64,000 bases of DNA from Albifimbria verrucaria (taxonomy: Eukaryota; Ascomycota; Sordariomycetes; Hypocreales; Stachybotryaceae): assembly GCA_020081605.1 (NCBI GenBank), contig JAHREC010000030.1:992001-1056000 (forward strand), given 5' to 3'. Of the stretch, positions 38,451 through 52,169 are shown one piece after another. The position numbers were made by a program, and so were the translations under genes. The stretch's first letter is position 1; the number at the start of each line of letters is the position of its first letter. Below the pieces are notes generated by a model that saw only the letters and a program-made list of their open reading frames with translations, made no database searches and was not told the DNA's origin.

Positions 38451-41400
38451 TTAGATTGAAATAAGCAGACATGAGGACTTCCAGATACGAGGATACAAGG
38501 AGTTGATAGAGCAGATAGACTAGATAGACTAGAACTCTCGGTCGCCATGATTGGCAACCGCAAGCATAGAAACAATGTCTACGCCATCCACAAGACTCGT
38601 ATAAGTCATGCCCGATAGACAAGGCATTTCACCATTGCAACAACACAATACGTAACAGACTTCTCTGTGAACCATAATCTGCTTTGATAACTCACCCAGG
38701 GCATCAGCTGCTTCTCAGCCCAACGCTCTCCAAGCCATTATTCTTGGCCGTCTCCCAATCGCCGCAATAAAACAGCTGATGACCCGTTATCAAAGCCCTT
38801 GGCAAAGGAAGCAAATTAGCCTTAGCCATAGATAAGCAAGCCCAGAAACCGCTTCGCTCATGATGGCGTTTTCCCTTGTGGAGCGCCTCTCGGCGTTGGT
38901 CAGCTCCCCATCAACGTGATGAGAGGTGACTGCGCCGTGAGCCAGTTCCGCTCGAGATAAGCTAGCGCCCAAGGCTCGGATTCTCTCTGCTTCGGGGAAA
39001 GATAACCAGAATAGCGGTTATCTTTCAAAGCTGACGGCAAGCCAATATCCGTTACACCAGGTGCACCCCGGTAGCATTCCCAAGCGTGGCCGTCAGACAT
39101 GAAAAGCTTCCAGAATCGCAGAAACACGGTCGATGCGACAGTAGATCTTCTCCGGATTACCACTCTCGCCATCGTGCCCATGAACCATGTGGAGGACGCA
39201 TCCTCACGCCCGCACAGCCCTGTGAATATATGCTGACGTAGAGACACGTGTGAAGCCACGGACGACGGGCGATAAGAAGGGGAACCTAGTCTCCTTTCCG
39301 AAGCTAGGGGCGTGTGATCGGTTCGTTATCTTCAAGGTTCGCTAGTACAGCAGATGAGGTGGCTCACCTGGTCTAGCTGATCAAGCACACGATGGGTTAG
39401 GGTTGATGTCCATTGTCCGGGGTGGGACTCCGGAGCCGGTTGTGAGCAGCAAATGTGTTGCCTTATTGAGCAAGTCTGTTCAATTCGTAAATCGACAGTC
39501 GACTTAACACCACTCAAAGATGAAACATGTTCAGCTCAATTCCGCCCATTTCGCTCTCCCAAAGCAGTTGTTGTTGGACCCTTCATACCTCAACCTTCAT
39601 CATCCGGTCGGCCAACGGAAGCTCGGCCTCGACCACATCCTACCGCGCCAAGAGATAAGAACAAAAGAGGGTCCAATCGGAAAGCCTAGTTTCCCCCAGC
39701 AAGGGGTCCAGCGCAGACACCACGCGGGGGTGGACGCAGCGACCACTTTGCCTTTCATTCATGTGTTGCGACGCAGACGGGGAAGAAGGGGCCACGGAAA
39801 AGAGGAATTGAATCCAGAGTTTCATCCGGGGCCGAAGAGGGCATTTGAAGGTATATCTGCTGCAGCGTAGAGGCCAACGGCATACTGCGCAGGCGAATCA
39901 CGGCCTGTGTCTGGAGTGTCTCGCTGTGGTATGTGAGGCGGAGCTGGAAACGTGTGCATGTCATGGAATGATCAGACAGGTAACAGCTCCGGTGACCGAG
40001 AAGGATCAGTGGTTCGTTTCTTGCATCCAATTCTCACAGTTATTTGCTAGAGTTAGTTGTGTTTATTGGGGTTAGACATCATCACTATGCACTTCTATTA
40101 GCAGGCAGGCAACTGCATATTGTTCAGGCCTCGACGAGTTGTGTTTCTGACCGAGCCATCCGCGTGCCCCATCAATTAATGAGACATCGGAGGAAGCGGT
40201 TCAACCAAAGCATGGAACACGGATGGGTAGTAGGCCTACTCACACCAAACATCCGTGCTGTCGCTGCTGACGAAGAGCTTCACTGTCGCGTCGGCGACGG
40301 CTTCCCCTCGCCAAGGGTCTTCATGCGCACAGCTTTGACTACTTTGATACCACTAGTTCATTCAAATCGACTAAATGGTCATGAATATGCTCGATATCTG
40401 AAGGCTAGCAGCTGAATAACTATGACTCAAAGCCAATCCATCGCTTGTAGTTCCATGCCCAGCACATCAGCATCGCGCCACCAGCCTCATCTCCAACTAG
40501 GCTCCCTCCTCTACCAACACAAACACAACACCAAGTCCACGAACCGGCCAAATTTAACTTCTAGATAAGACCGTCAACGGCTCCTCGAAAGGGAACCGCG
40601 CCGCTGCCTATCCTCACGCCCCTTCCACTCCCCTATGGGAGCAGCAGTCCTTATCAGTGGAGAAATCACACACCCTACCCCCAGTCGCCGTCCCAGGTCC
40701 AATCACCACTTACACGCTGATTACTGACGACCGAAGAGTCGAGGCGGATGGTTACGACGCTGTGGTTGGGAACTTTAGTCCGGCCAGAGTTTTTGCTTCG
40801 GGTCATCGTGTTTTACATGGTTGCATTGGTTTTGGGCTTTGTTGTAGATGCTTTCGTGGTCCATACTCGCCCTTCGTGATGCTGGTTTGACTTACACCAC
40901 CATGCTCATCAAACTTATTCGTGAGAAAGACCATGACAAGCAATCCCGAGCCCCCGGCTTATCAACTAATAACTGCCGTATCACGATCAATTACAAAGCC
41001 AGTCTTTTGATCAGTCTAATTTGCAACTAACTGAAGCCAAGCCTTGACCTGAACGCCTCTCATCCTTGCGCCCTTTCATCCCGCCCTCCGTCTGGACGCT
41101 TCATTGCCGCTCCCACGAACGCCAAGTTTGATCGCCTCCCTGCCCTTTGTTGGTCCTAATCTTACGCCCACCCCTTCCCATATGTCCTCCCGAGTGCATC
41201 CTCAGCCTTGGGGCTCCATATGGCTGCTCGTATGGCCGCAGAACTTGGGAAGCAGCCTTTCCAGAACCCCGGCCAGTCCCTGGCTCGCGTGGTATTGGTA
41301 TACTTTATCAGGCTGCCCTGCGTCCTTCATTTACCCTTCATCCCCGTCTTGTCGTTCTACTTTCCTTTCTTCCTTCTCGCAACACCTAACGCTCGTCTCT

Positions 41401-41479
41401 CCGCCATACTCCTGCCCAGGCAGTTGAGAGTGAGAAGTCATACAGAGAGCTCTATCGTCAAGCCAGCACACACGACAAC
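38451..41479. other. Intergenic, 3.0 kb
   Basis: Small open frames on both strands (for example 119 codons on minus at 38900-39259) lack recognisable domains and codon structure. The right-hand 900 nt is the promoter and CT-rich leader of the ammonium transporter. I see nothing else that I can support. Confidence 0.45.
40564..41309 (+). promoter_or_regulatory. GATA sites upstream of the ammonium transporter
   Basis: GATAAG-type elements at 40564-40569 (plus), 40650-40655 and 40958-40963 (as CTTATC) and a GATAAA on the minus strand near 41304-41309. Nitrogen-catabolite GATA activators (AreA/NIT2) bind such sites, usually two or more close together, at ammonium-permease genes. Binding here is inferred from the motif and the product. 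Confidence 0.4.
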
Positions 41480-43079
41480 ATGTCGGCCGAGTACAATGGC
41501 ACATCCGACGCCGCGGACGAGGGCTGGTCCAGCGGCGTCCACGACCTGAACATCTTCTACGACGTGGGTTCTCTTGCTTTTGTCTTACACCCGGATACTG
41601 ACAATCCTAGACCGGAAACATGACCTTCATCACCATCTCCGCCGTGCTCGTGCTGCTCATGATTCCCGGAGTCGGCTTCTTCTACAGTGGCCTCGCCCGG
41701 CGCAAGTCTGCCCTTGAGCTGCTGCTCCTGTCCATGGTGTCCGTTGCTGTCGTCAGCTTCCAGTGGTTCTTCTGGGGCTACTCGCTCACCTTTTCACGAA
41801 CCGGCAATGCCTTCCTGGGTGACCTGACCATGTTTGGTCTCATGAAAACTATTGGTCAGCCCAACGGTGGTGCTATCCCTGATATCTTGTTCTGTCTATA
41901 CCAGGGCATGTTCGCTGCTATTACGTGAGTCTTTCTTGGAGCCATCCAAGCAGAGATGTCCCCGGCACCTCAAGCCCACTCTATCAAATGCCATGCCTAC
42001 TAACACCTTTTAGCCCTGCCCTTGCTATCGGTGCTGTCGCCGACCGTGGCCGTATCCTCCCTGCCATTGTGTTCATGTTCATCTGGACCACCGTTGTCTA
42101 CGACCCCATCGCATACTGGACCTGGAATGCCAACGGCTGGCTCTTCAACCTCGGCTCTCTTGACTTTGCTGGTGGCGGCCCTGTCCACATTGCTTCGGGC
42201 ACCTGCGCCCTAGCTTACAGCCTGATGCTCGGCCGTCGTACCGGCTACAGCACCAACCGCGGTCTGCCTTACCGCCCTCACAACGTCACCCACGTCGTCC
42301 TCGGCACTGTCTTCCTCTGGGTCGGCTGGTTCGGCTTCAACGGTGGCTCAGCCCTGGGCATGAACATTCGCGCCATCATGGCCTGCTTCAGCACCAACCT
42401 GGCTGCCTCATGTGCCGGTCTGGCCTGGATGCTGCTCGACTACCGTCTGGAGCGCAAGTGGAGCACCATCGGCTTCTGCTCCGGTGCCATTTCCGGTCTG
42501 GTGGCCATCACCCCGGCTGCCGGTTACGTGGCTCCCTGGGCCGCTGTTGTCATTGGCATTGTTGGTGGTATTGCCTGCAACTTGGCCACCAAGCTCAAGT
42601 TCATCATTGGCGTTGACGACGGCCTGGATATCTTCGCCGTTCACGGCGTTGGTGGTATGGTTGGTGGTATTTTGACCGGTCTGTTCGGAGCGTAAGTATT
42701 CCTTGACCTATAGAAACTTCACATCTAACTCTTCTTAGTTCATATATTGCCGGCCTCGACGGCGGCGAATACGATCCCATGGGCTGGGTCGATAAGCACT
42801 ACGTTCAGCTGGGCTACCAGCTCGCCGGTATCTGCGCCGCCTTCGCCTGGACCTTCACCCTTACCTGCATCATCCTGTTCCTGCTGAACTTGGTCCCCGG
42901 CCTATCGCTGCGCGTGACGGCCGAGGAGGAAGAGGTCGGCCTCGATGACTGCCAGCTGGGTGAGTTTGCGTACGACTATGTCGAGGTCACACGGCACGTG
43001 GCGAGCCTCGACGCACTCCGCAGAGGATAGTGTGCCTGAGAACATCTTGAGCGACAAGCCCCAGCGCGAGGTGGTGTAA
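41480..43079 (+). CDS. AMT/MEP ammonium transporter
   Basis: Plasma-membrane ammonium permease of about 472 aa with 11 predicted helices. Landmarks: MIPGVGFFYSGLARRKSALE, FFWGYSL, YDPIAYWTWNANGWL, FAGGGPVHIASGTCALAYSL with the pore histidine region, and DIFAVHGVGGMVGGILTGLF with the second conserved pore His. The acidic C-terminal tail has LGEFAYDYVEVTRH. Exons are 41480-41563, 41611-41924, 42014-42691 and 42739-43079, all GT-AG. Near 42990-43000 the frame shifts; two restored bases (or removal of one) lead to a tail ending SDKPQREVV and a stop at 43077-43079, whereas the frame as printed stops at 43030. It is one of the MepA/B/C-type paralogs; I cannot say which. Confidence 0.93.
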
Positions 43080-45288
43080 GTCGAGGATCAGTTATTGTTG
43101 TTGAGAAGACGATGAGTTTGCGTTGGATTAAGTTCGAGATACCAGTTGATTTGAGGAAGATGCTGGGGTCTGTCTAGTCGTTACCCATAGATCTATCTAT
43201 TCATTATAATAAACGCACATTCTTGCATCTTTATCCCAACTCCACATGTTCCTCACTGCGATCTTCAGCAAGCTGCTCTGGACATCTTCATGCTCACCTC
43301 CCTTTCCATTCAATTACCCTCACCTTTTCCTCCAAAACAAGCAGCCAATTCGTCTCTCCTTCAATGCAACCTCAAAATCTACATGCCTATTCCAGAAGCC
43401 CCATGTCCCGCGGCCTACCGGACGCCTCATCCTTCCTGCCGCCCTCCCGCTCGGGACGCAAACTAGGCGTCGATTTCAGCGGGAGGAAAAAGGGAAAAAA
43501 CTATATTCACAGACCACCCGTGCTCTGTTTGGTGTCATACAGTCTCGCATGCGAGGGCGTGTGCATTCGCAGTTCGGTCACCCTAGGCGTGCTTCATCCC
43601 GGCCGCATGCAGGGGTCTGCTTCGCAACGGGCGCAAAGTAATACCCAGCGGGCGCACACCGGCCTTGCTACTGTTGCATTCTGGAAGTTTTATTGAATTC
43701 TCGGTGGGACGGAGGCTGCGAGGCATGGCTACCGGTATGAGATTAGGTCCAGTGGTTTCCAAAGCTGATGAGCTCGAGGACTTTTGTCGTAAGCCAGAGG
43801 GCGTAAAGGTCGTATTTAGGTGCTGACCAGATACATTTGAACAGGCAGGCAAGATGTTCCGCGTTCTATCGAAGTCATCAATAAGCGCCCTTTGGAGGTT
43901 TCCTCAAAGGATCCCATTCCAAGGTTGTGCCAGAACAAGCCGATACATACTCCCTGCACCCAATCCACCGCTACAACTCCAAGGCGAAGGAAACCCGCCG
44001 AACAACCCAGGATAAACAACCAACATTCCTATAGTCATAATCCATGGATCAATTCATCTAACATACGCTGTACGCACTCTTGAAAGGCCAGGCCTGCAAC
44101 AGCCAAGGCAGCACTACCCAGTGTGGTCCGGTACAGCCAGGAGCCACGTCAATGGCCTGCTGCAGGTGTCTGTCGCAGAACCAACTGCATAATATCGTAG
44201 GACACAACTTTATGGTATCTATACGGTGACTGGTCTTTGTAAAAGCATTTGTAACAGGCAAAATAGCCGTTTCAGACCCTAGATCCATCAGAATAATTAC
44301 TCGCTACCTCGGGATCCTACCTTGGTCCTTGGTTTGGCCCTACTCTTCTGGGTCTATCCTTCAAATGGGATTCCAGGGTGCGACTGTGTTGGTTCTCCTC
44401 TCGGCAGTAAATCATGCAGGCTTATTAAATTCTGGACTCGACATGAGCACTGCACTGCAACAGTATAGGTAATATTATTGTTAACAATTGGAACATGTGC
44501 TTTATAGAAAACATTTTGGTTGCTCTATCAAATCCCTCTCTCGGTACTCCCTCCTCCGCCCCTCCGCCTCCGTCTGTCCGTCCGTCGCCGATCCCAGCTC
44601 CGGACCGACTCCACTACTCCGTACACGCCGACTAGTCTCCCCATGGTCTGCTTGTCCGTAACAGCATCACACAATCAGCTCCACACTCAGGCATAATCTT
44701 TATAGGTCATAGTCATATCATTTATCCATTATGCAATGTTCTATCCATGTCGTCCTTCTCGCTCTGTTGAGTTCCTTCCAGCTTCCATCTCAATGCTGGC
44801 ATCTCTCGTCTGCGTTCACCCGCAGAATCAGAAATGGGGATGCGAACGACATCCAAACAGAATCCATAGCCTTTACAATCCACCTTTGCCGTGAGCGACA
44901 GACAGTAGAGCAAAACCCACTCTCACAGTGCAGATGAATGCCTCTGCCGTTAACCAGTTCCTTGCCTACCATGGTATCCTTGAACCCCTACGCTGAACAT
45001 GAAAACTCCACTCTGCCGGTTATCCTCATTTGTGACTCGTTCAGCCATCATAAAACTCCAGTCCAACCCAATCTTGCATCGGCTAGTCACGCTCTGCTTT
45101 CATAGGGGTATTTCGTTGTTCCATAAAAGACACGTGCACGCTTCGGGCTGCTGCCAAGCCTCCAAGCTCAGCGCAAGCAACCACCACACTAGGTAATGTA
45201 ATACACAGTACACCAAGACAGACATGTCCTGAGCCGATACGGCACACAGTCCTTTTCCTCATGGTAGCAACAGCGGTCTGCTCGGTTC
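43080..45288. other. Convergent 3' regions, no gene seen
   Basis: Lies between the stops of the ammonium transporter (plus) and the F-box gene (minus). Open frames of 60-157 codons occur but overlap in several phases and contain no domain I recognise. I read it as two 3' untranslated regions and spacer. Confidence 0.5.
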
Positions 45289-47812
45289 CTAGTCCATGGC
45301 ATCACCTTCCGCTTGCTGCCCTGAGGTGGGTCGTTGGTGCATTGGTGCTGTGCTTGCACCATTTGACTGCGCAGCGTTGGCAGAGCTGGCCTGTCGAGAG
45401 CCTGATCCCTGCGCCAAGCTGGCTATGCTCGCCTGCGCATGGCCATGTGCACTCAGTGGCGGCGTTCCCGTCGCCGGTTCGTTGGTCATGAAGCTCGAGA
45501 ACGCGAGCGGTCCAAGCGGTTCTGGCGCATGTTGCAGGTAGTGCTGGGATGTCGGATGCCCAACGCCTGCCGTAAACGGATGCTGAGCCAAGCTGGGTGC
45601 TGGCGGCGGCACCGGAATGGCCTGGGACGCGTGAGGAAGCGTCACTTCTGCTTGGCCGTCGCCGTTAACTTGGGGCAAGCCGTGCTGCACCTGCGGATCA
45701 ACGGCAATGTCACTTGGGTCCATACCCTCGAAATCGTTATCTTCGTCGCCCATCTCGTCATCGTAGCCTTCACCGTCGCCTGCATTGAGGGTGGAGACGG
45801 CGTCTGGTCGTCGGCCGACCAGTCCTCGAATACGACCGCTAGCCAGTCGCGCGGGCAGCGTTCCTCGGAGCTCCTCGAACTGCGGCTGTGTGTTGAGGAA
45901 ATCGCGGAACTTGGAAACCTGGTTGCCGGAGAAGACGCAAAAGACGTCCCGCTGGTGCTGCGTAAATTCTGTATAGAAGTAAGCGATGGAACCGGCGACT
46001 TGAGATATTAGTACTGACCTGGGGTGCCTGTCTACAGAAAGGTTGGAAGTCGTCGCGCTGGAAAGCGGTAACACCCGTCAAGCTCAGGTGAGTCAAACGG
46101 GGGCACGAATTGAGCAATCGCATGATGCTCTGCGAGGAATTAGCAAATACGTCTTGGGCGAAATTAGTGCAGTACGAACCTTGAGTGTCAGATTGACGCA
46201 GTAGCTGAGATGAACTCGTTCCAAGCTTGGCGCATAGTACTCTCCGCCGACCAACACGCCGTTGGCATCACGCCTAACTCTGGGTCGGTAGGCCGCATCC
46301 GCCAGGGTCAAGACGGACTCGTCTGTAATGGAAGCACACTTAACCAAGCCGATCCTCTTGAGCTTGGGCAGCAGGGCTAATCTCTTGACGGACTCGTCCG
46401 TCAGATTCGTGCAGCAGCCCAGATCAATGTAGCGGATGCGGTTACAGTTGTGAACCAGCCGCTTGACGCCTTCGTCGGTAATCTGCCCGCAGTGGCCCAA
46501 GTGGACATAATGCAGGTTCTTGCCGAGCTTGGAGATGGCGGTGACAGCAACATCTGTGATATTTCGACACTTGGCCAGCACAAGGTTGCGCAGGCGTGGT
46601 GCGACTTCGATGATCTTCTGAACGGCGGCATCGGTTAGACGGGTGCAGGAAGTCAGGTCGAGGATGCGAAGATGCTCGTAAACTTGGCCGGGGGCAGCGA
46701 GAGGAAGGCGTTATCGTCGATCAGATCACAGTTGGCGAGTCGGAGTTCGCGGAGGCAATTGCCCTTGGCGAGAAGGGCGGTAACGGGGCTGTTACCAATG
46801 AGGTTGCATTGGTGCAGATCGATTTCTAGGATATTCGGGCAGTGCTCAGCAAATGCGAGGATGGCGTTATCGCGAAGTTGGGCACATTCGTTTAGTTTTA
46901 ACTGGAATCATTAGCTTGGCACAAGAGGTATTCCGGTGGCCTTTCATGGACTAGAAAAATGGCAAGGAAAAGACGGAAGACTCACTCGCTTGATATAGCG
47001 ACAGTTCTCGGCAAGGGTAATCATGCTCTCGTTGGAGATAGCGTCGCAGCCAGAGATATTCAAGCCTTGAAGACGCTTGCAGTGGTTGGCTATGGCATAG
47101 ATAGAGCGCTCGGTTATGTTCTTGTCCTCTGAAATGTCGAGAGCAAGCAGAGATGCACTGTTCTCCACCAGCGCAACGAGGCCCGAGTCCGTCAGACCTC
47201 GACATTTTGTCAGGGTCAGTCTTTCGACGCGGGTGCAAACGGACAGCGGCATGACACTGCCGTCGTTGACCGACTCGGCCAGAGCGGCCAGGTTCAGGCG
47301 GCGAATGAAGTCGCGGTAGTTGAAGAAGGGCCGTTCCTTGCCAAGAGTGCGGCAAATGCTCTTAAGATTATGCCAATCGGTACAGGCAGGGCGGTGCCAC
47401 AGCAGGTCGACAGCGTTACGGGACCAGCGCTTGCAGACGAGCATGCTGTGGTAGAGGTCGGCAGGGGCGCTCAGCTTGGCGAAGACGCTGATAAGAATCT
47501 CGTTTGGCAAGCGGTTGACGGGGGCCAGCAGGCATCTGTGTCGTCGACGACGGCCATGTCCTGCAGGTTGTGAACGCCAAGGGAGGACTGGGAGTCGTTG
47601 TTCGCTAGGAAGAAGTCGGACTCTTCATTGTCTGGAGGCGCGGGCGAGGCGGTCGATGACGAGGATCGCGAGTCCTCCTGGTCCTCGGAGGCCGAGGGCG
47701 TCGAGGCGGCTGCAGACCCGGGCGCTGCGGTGGCCGCCGCCGCGTTGATGACGGCAGGGGACGCATCTCGCCGGGTGGAGAAAGCTGAGGTTGAGAGGAG
47801 GAGAGGAGGCAC
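45289..47812 (-). CDS. grrA: GRR1-type F-box/LRR protein, SCF ubiquitin ligase subunit
   Basis: Substrate receptor of an SCF E3 ligase, orthologous in layout to yeast Grr1 and Aspergillus GrrA. The F-box is PPVNRLPNEILISVFAKL...LVCKRWSRNAVDLLWHRP, followed by about a dozen cysteine-containing LRRs (LTLTKCRGLTDSGL, LNISGCDAISNESM, LGHCGQITDEGVKRL, LGCCTNLTDESVKRL) and the family tail EFTQHQRDVFCVFSG, then an acidic, Pro/Gln-rich end. Minus-strand exons are from the start to 46986, then 46901-46180, 46129-46019 and 45968-45289. One base is missing at 47520-47524, about 46686-46689 and 46021-46024. From the ATG at 47557 the model is 696 codons including the stop; coding-like, Ser/Ala-rich sequence continues upstream to about 47812, so the true start is uncertain. 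Grr1 homologs control cyclins, nutrient signalling and development. Confidence 0.9.
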
Positions 47813-50121
47813 GAAATCGATCTGCTCAAAGAATATGATATCGAGTGGGCGTTGTTATCAGGTTAGGAAACGAGGTGCCTTTGCTGTTGCGAAGAAGCGG
47901 TCGAGTGAGGTTATCGAGAGAGAGGGCGGGACGGATGACAGCGGCGGGGAAGGGACAGGGCAAGGCAGTCGAGAGGGCGAGTCGGCGATGGAGTCGTTGC
48001 TCGCGTTGCAAGGATGACGATGGATGAGCCGGGCCAACACAGCGAGCACGGCGCGGTAAGGATTACTTGATTTGTCCGTTTGGCGCGGTATGGTGTTCAA
48101 GGTGAAGATGGAGATAACCAAAGGTCGATCGGGCTTGGGAGACGGACGATGGATGGTTGGTGGTTGCTGTTGCGTTGCAGCCCAGTTTAGTGAGCGTTCA
48201 GGTGCTACGTCCAGTGAAAGGCGAGGGTGGGCGGGCATGTACCTGTACATGCACTTTTGCCTCCCAGGTACAGGTACAGGCATCGGTACTACCAGGACCT
48301 TCAGGCTCTGGGCTCAGGCAAGTGGGTAGCAATAAAACAGGGGCCGCAACAACGACAAGTAAGAGTATGAACCGATGAAGAACGTATTTAATTTAATTAA
48401 AAATAATCTTACGATCCTAATAATTGTCAAGAATGCTCCTGCATTTTTCTTGTATTTTGTTGCATTTTTCTGGTTTCTAACAAATTACTATTCAACAGGA
48501 ATCTAAGGCCTATCTGATCTGCAGCCCTCTTTTTTTTCTTTCGCTTAGCACTTGTCAGGTTCAGGTCGTTGTTCTGAGGTGGGGAACCCAGTAGTACCCG
48601 AGGAGCCAGGCTGAGGGCCCAAGCATGCGAGTACTTTTCTCGATCCCGGAGGTACCGCCATGTATTGCAATGAGGTCAGACCGCTGCAAGCGAGGTCCGG
48701 CCCGCTAGAAGAAAACAAGGCGACGGGGCTCAGACACTTAATTGTTTCGAGAAGAAGGAAAAACCACTGGCCCTAGATCTGTTGCTCCCACTTCAATCGT
48801 CAGCTCTGACTAGGCAGAAGAATAACGGGAATCTTGTGCAGCAGCATGTCTCATCGTCGGCGCTGATATTCATGCTCGGTGGACGGACCATGTTACCGCA
48901 AGTCAGCGGAGACGGTGCACCATGGCCGAGAACAAGGTACCTGGTACCTGCACGGAGACTTCCTGTTGCCCCTCCGTCACGTTCAAACACCAACAAACAT
49001 CATCATCACTCACTGAAAAGGTACAAGTAGCGCTGCACATGCATCCATTCATGCATGTGCCAGGGACTCGCCCTTTTCCTCCATGACCACATCCTTTCTT
49101 CTTCAGCCTGTTTCTCTTCTTCAGCCTCGCCACCACCCTTGCGCAACTACGTAAACACAATCCAAAGCAATGCAATGCATGCGGGCTCAAGGAGGGAAGC
49201 CGCAGCACCAGAGCAGGCTTTGGGTGTGGCATGCGGTGCGCGGAGGAGGTGCTGGTCGGGTCAGGCAAGGCTTCAGAAGGGTGTGGGTGACTCGTTCAGG
49301 TTCCTAATTATAGCGTCGTGATGCTCGCTGTCCCGCCGCTAAGCAGCCTGTTCCCTTCTATGTACGGATACCTACTGCGCCCTTGGCCTTTGTATCACAG
49401 CGCTCAAGTCAGTTCCATGTGTCTGGCTGGTGCTGGTACCCGAGACCATGGGCCACCGGTCTATCTCCTCGACCAACGGCAGAACGAGAAGATCAGGAGG
49501 AGAAAATTCCAGACATGGGAAACAAATTGAAACCTGGTCATTTCTGAATCGTGGTAACATGATTGCTACATTTGTGTTTTTATTTTGTTTTTTTCCTAGG
49601 CTGAAATGCACAGCTGTTGCACATCCAATGTCCCGTCCCCGTCACACCTGATGTACCTCCCGTCACACTGACGAGTCACACTGCTGAACCGAGTCTCTTC
49701 ACGTTCCGCTACTCTTCCTCTGTGACTTCTCACCCTCGTCCCCAGGCTCCCTATTGGACCGCTGTGCATGCAGGGGACTCCCATCACGAGTTACCTCTCC
49801 CGCTCGAACAAAGAGAGTGAGCCAGACGTAAGCTGTACTGTTTCAGTCCCGGATTTCCTCATCTCCATTCTGAAAGGATCGCGTGTAGGGTAGGTAGGGC
49901 AGTGGCTGTTCGGTTCCGAACGGAGGGTTCCGCTCGTCCCTCCGTCACGTGCATCGGCTCCGAGAATCCAATCCGATGCCATCGTCATCGTCCATCCCAA
50001 AAACAGCCCATCCAGCTTCAGCCCAGGACTCCAACCCACCCAATCTGCATACGGGCTCGCAGGTCGGCCACACCCTCATCGCGAATCTCGTTCCTCCTTT
50101 GTCCCTACCCTCCCGCCCACG
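47813..50121. other. Divergent promoter region, 2.3 kb
   Basis: Between the minus-strand F-box gene and the plus-strand AIM18-like gene. The 47820-48300 part is probably the F-box 5' leader. An AT-rich block near 48390-48500 (TTTAATTTAATTAAAAATAA) and short CAGGTACAGGTACAGG repeats near 48265 are visible. No additional gene supported. Confidence 0.5.
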
Positions 50122-51291
50122 ATGATCCGTCCCTCCGCCACTCTCCGGCCCGCCCTGCTCCCCGGGTCCGGCTGCAGCCCCGACAATCCCGCACCCTCTT
50201 CTCCTTCACCCGCAAGCAGTCCTCAGGCAGTCTCACCGACGAGTTCGACCTCAATCGCCTCAACGATCAGCGACGTAACTACGAGCAAAACCGCACCGCC
50301 TTCCTCGCCGCAGGAGCCATTGGCGGTGTTGTTTCTTTCATCTACACGGCCTGGAAGCTCAAGGAGCATCTCGCCAATGGCAAGGACACCAAGGCCGTGC
50401 GCTGCGATGCCCTTCGAACATCCCGACCGAGACTTTCAAGACCGAGGCAGGCGAGAAGCGCAAGCTAGTCGTTCTCGATGAACAGGGCAACGAGGTCGTC
50501 CCTACGGGTAACTCTGTCGTTACGGCCATCCCCGCACCCTTTTGATCGATCTGCCCTCGTCATCCTCGCAGCAGCCCAACGCCGCTGTCGCCGCCGCCGT
50601 TACCCGCGAACAGGGCGCCGAATTCACCCTGGTTGGACTCGGCACTCGCACCGTCACCTTCCTCGGCTTTGAAGTCTATGTCATGGGCTTCTACGTCGCT
50701 ACGCAAGACATTGCCCGCCTTCAGCACCACCTCATCAAGAAGATTAATCAATCCGCCACAACACTGATTCCTTCGGAGAAGGATGCTCTGCGCAAAGCCT
50801 TGCGAGATGCCACCGAGGGCGAGGAAACATGGAACACGCTTCTCGCAGAGGCCGGATGCCGCTCCGCTGTGCGCATCACCCCCGTCCGCGACACAGACTT
50901 CCACCACCTGCGCGACGCTTTCGTACGAGCCGTCGCGGGCCGCACGCAGCGTGACCCGCAGGCGTACAGCGACGAGGCGTTTGGCGTCGCCATGCGCGAC
51001 CTCAAGACCATCCTGAACAGGGGCAGCTTGAAGAAGCGCGCGGAGCTGCTACTGTGTCGTGATGACCGCGGAAAGCTGACGTTCTTGTTTGACCCAAGCG
51101 GCAAGACTGGCAAGAAGACGAAGCGCGAACTGCTCGGTTCAATTGACGATGAGAGGTTGTCGCGGCTGTTGTGGCTGAACTGGCTGGCGGGCAAGAAGGT
51201 TGCTTCCGAGGCAGCACGAGACAACATCATTGAGGGCGTCATGGAGTTTGTTGAGCGGCCCGTTGGCACAGTGGCTACGCAGGTTGTGTAA
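50122..51291 (+). CDS. aim18: AIM18/FMP22-like mitochondrial chalcone-isomerase-fold protein
   Basis: About 390 aa. The start MIRPSATLRPALLPG is Arg/Ser-rich and lacks acids, as in a mitochondrial presequence. One membrane helix follows (FLAAGAIGGVVSFIYTAWKL), then the chalcone-isomerase-like domain (LVGLGTRTVTFLGFEVYVMG, GFYVATQD, WLNWLAGKKVASEAARDNII). This is the order seen in yeast Aim18/Aim46, inner-membrane proteins with a non-enzymatic or heme-related role. A single exon; the frame lacks one base at 50164-50166 (G3), 50410-50412 (C3) and 50540-50543 (T4), and restoring three gives 391 codons including the stop. Confidence 0.88.
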
Positions 51292-51627
51292 AGACCATGA
51301 GAAGACGTTTGGGTTACAAAATGTATATTAGAACAGATGGGTCATCGTCTGGGCATGAATCTGCCATCTCACATTGTAGAATAAGTCACTAAGAGAAGAA
51401 GAAAAAATACGCCCCTCGAATGGGTGCCAGCATCTGCTTCACGATGCGACTTCATCGAATTCCATTATCTATGCCCTAGTCATACAGTTCTGTATGTAGT
51501 CCATCTATATCTTGGAGCTACCACCCCACGCCGGCCGTCAGCATCCTTCAAACACGGCATCGCTGATCCATCCTCGATGATTCATACGAGGACATCTTCA
51601 AACAGCTTCCGCTGGATGAGGGACAGC
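51292..51627. other. Convergent 3' spacer
   Basis: Short region between the stops of the AIM18-like gene and the glutaredoxin gene; no gene seen. It presumably holds both 3' ends. Confidence 0.6.

Positions 51628-52169
<542 letters not shown>

Noticed and set aside
38900..39259. 119-codon minus-strand open frame downstream of the ZNFX1-like gene
   Set aside because: No domain, no homolog that I recognise, and no intron or leader signals; too weak to list as a gene.
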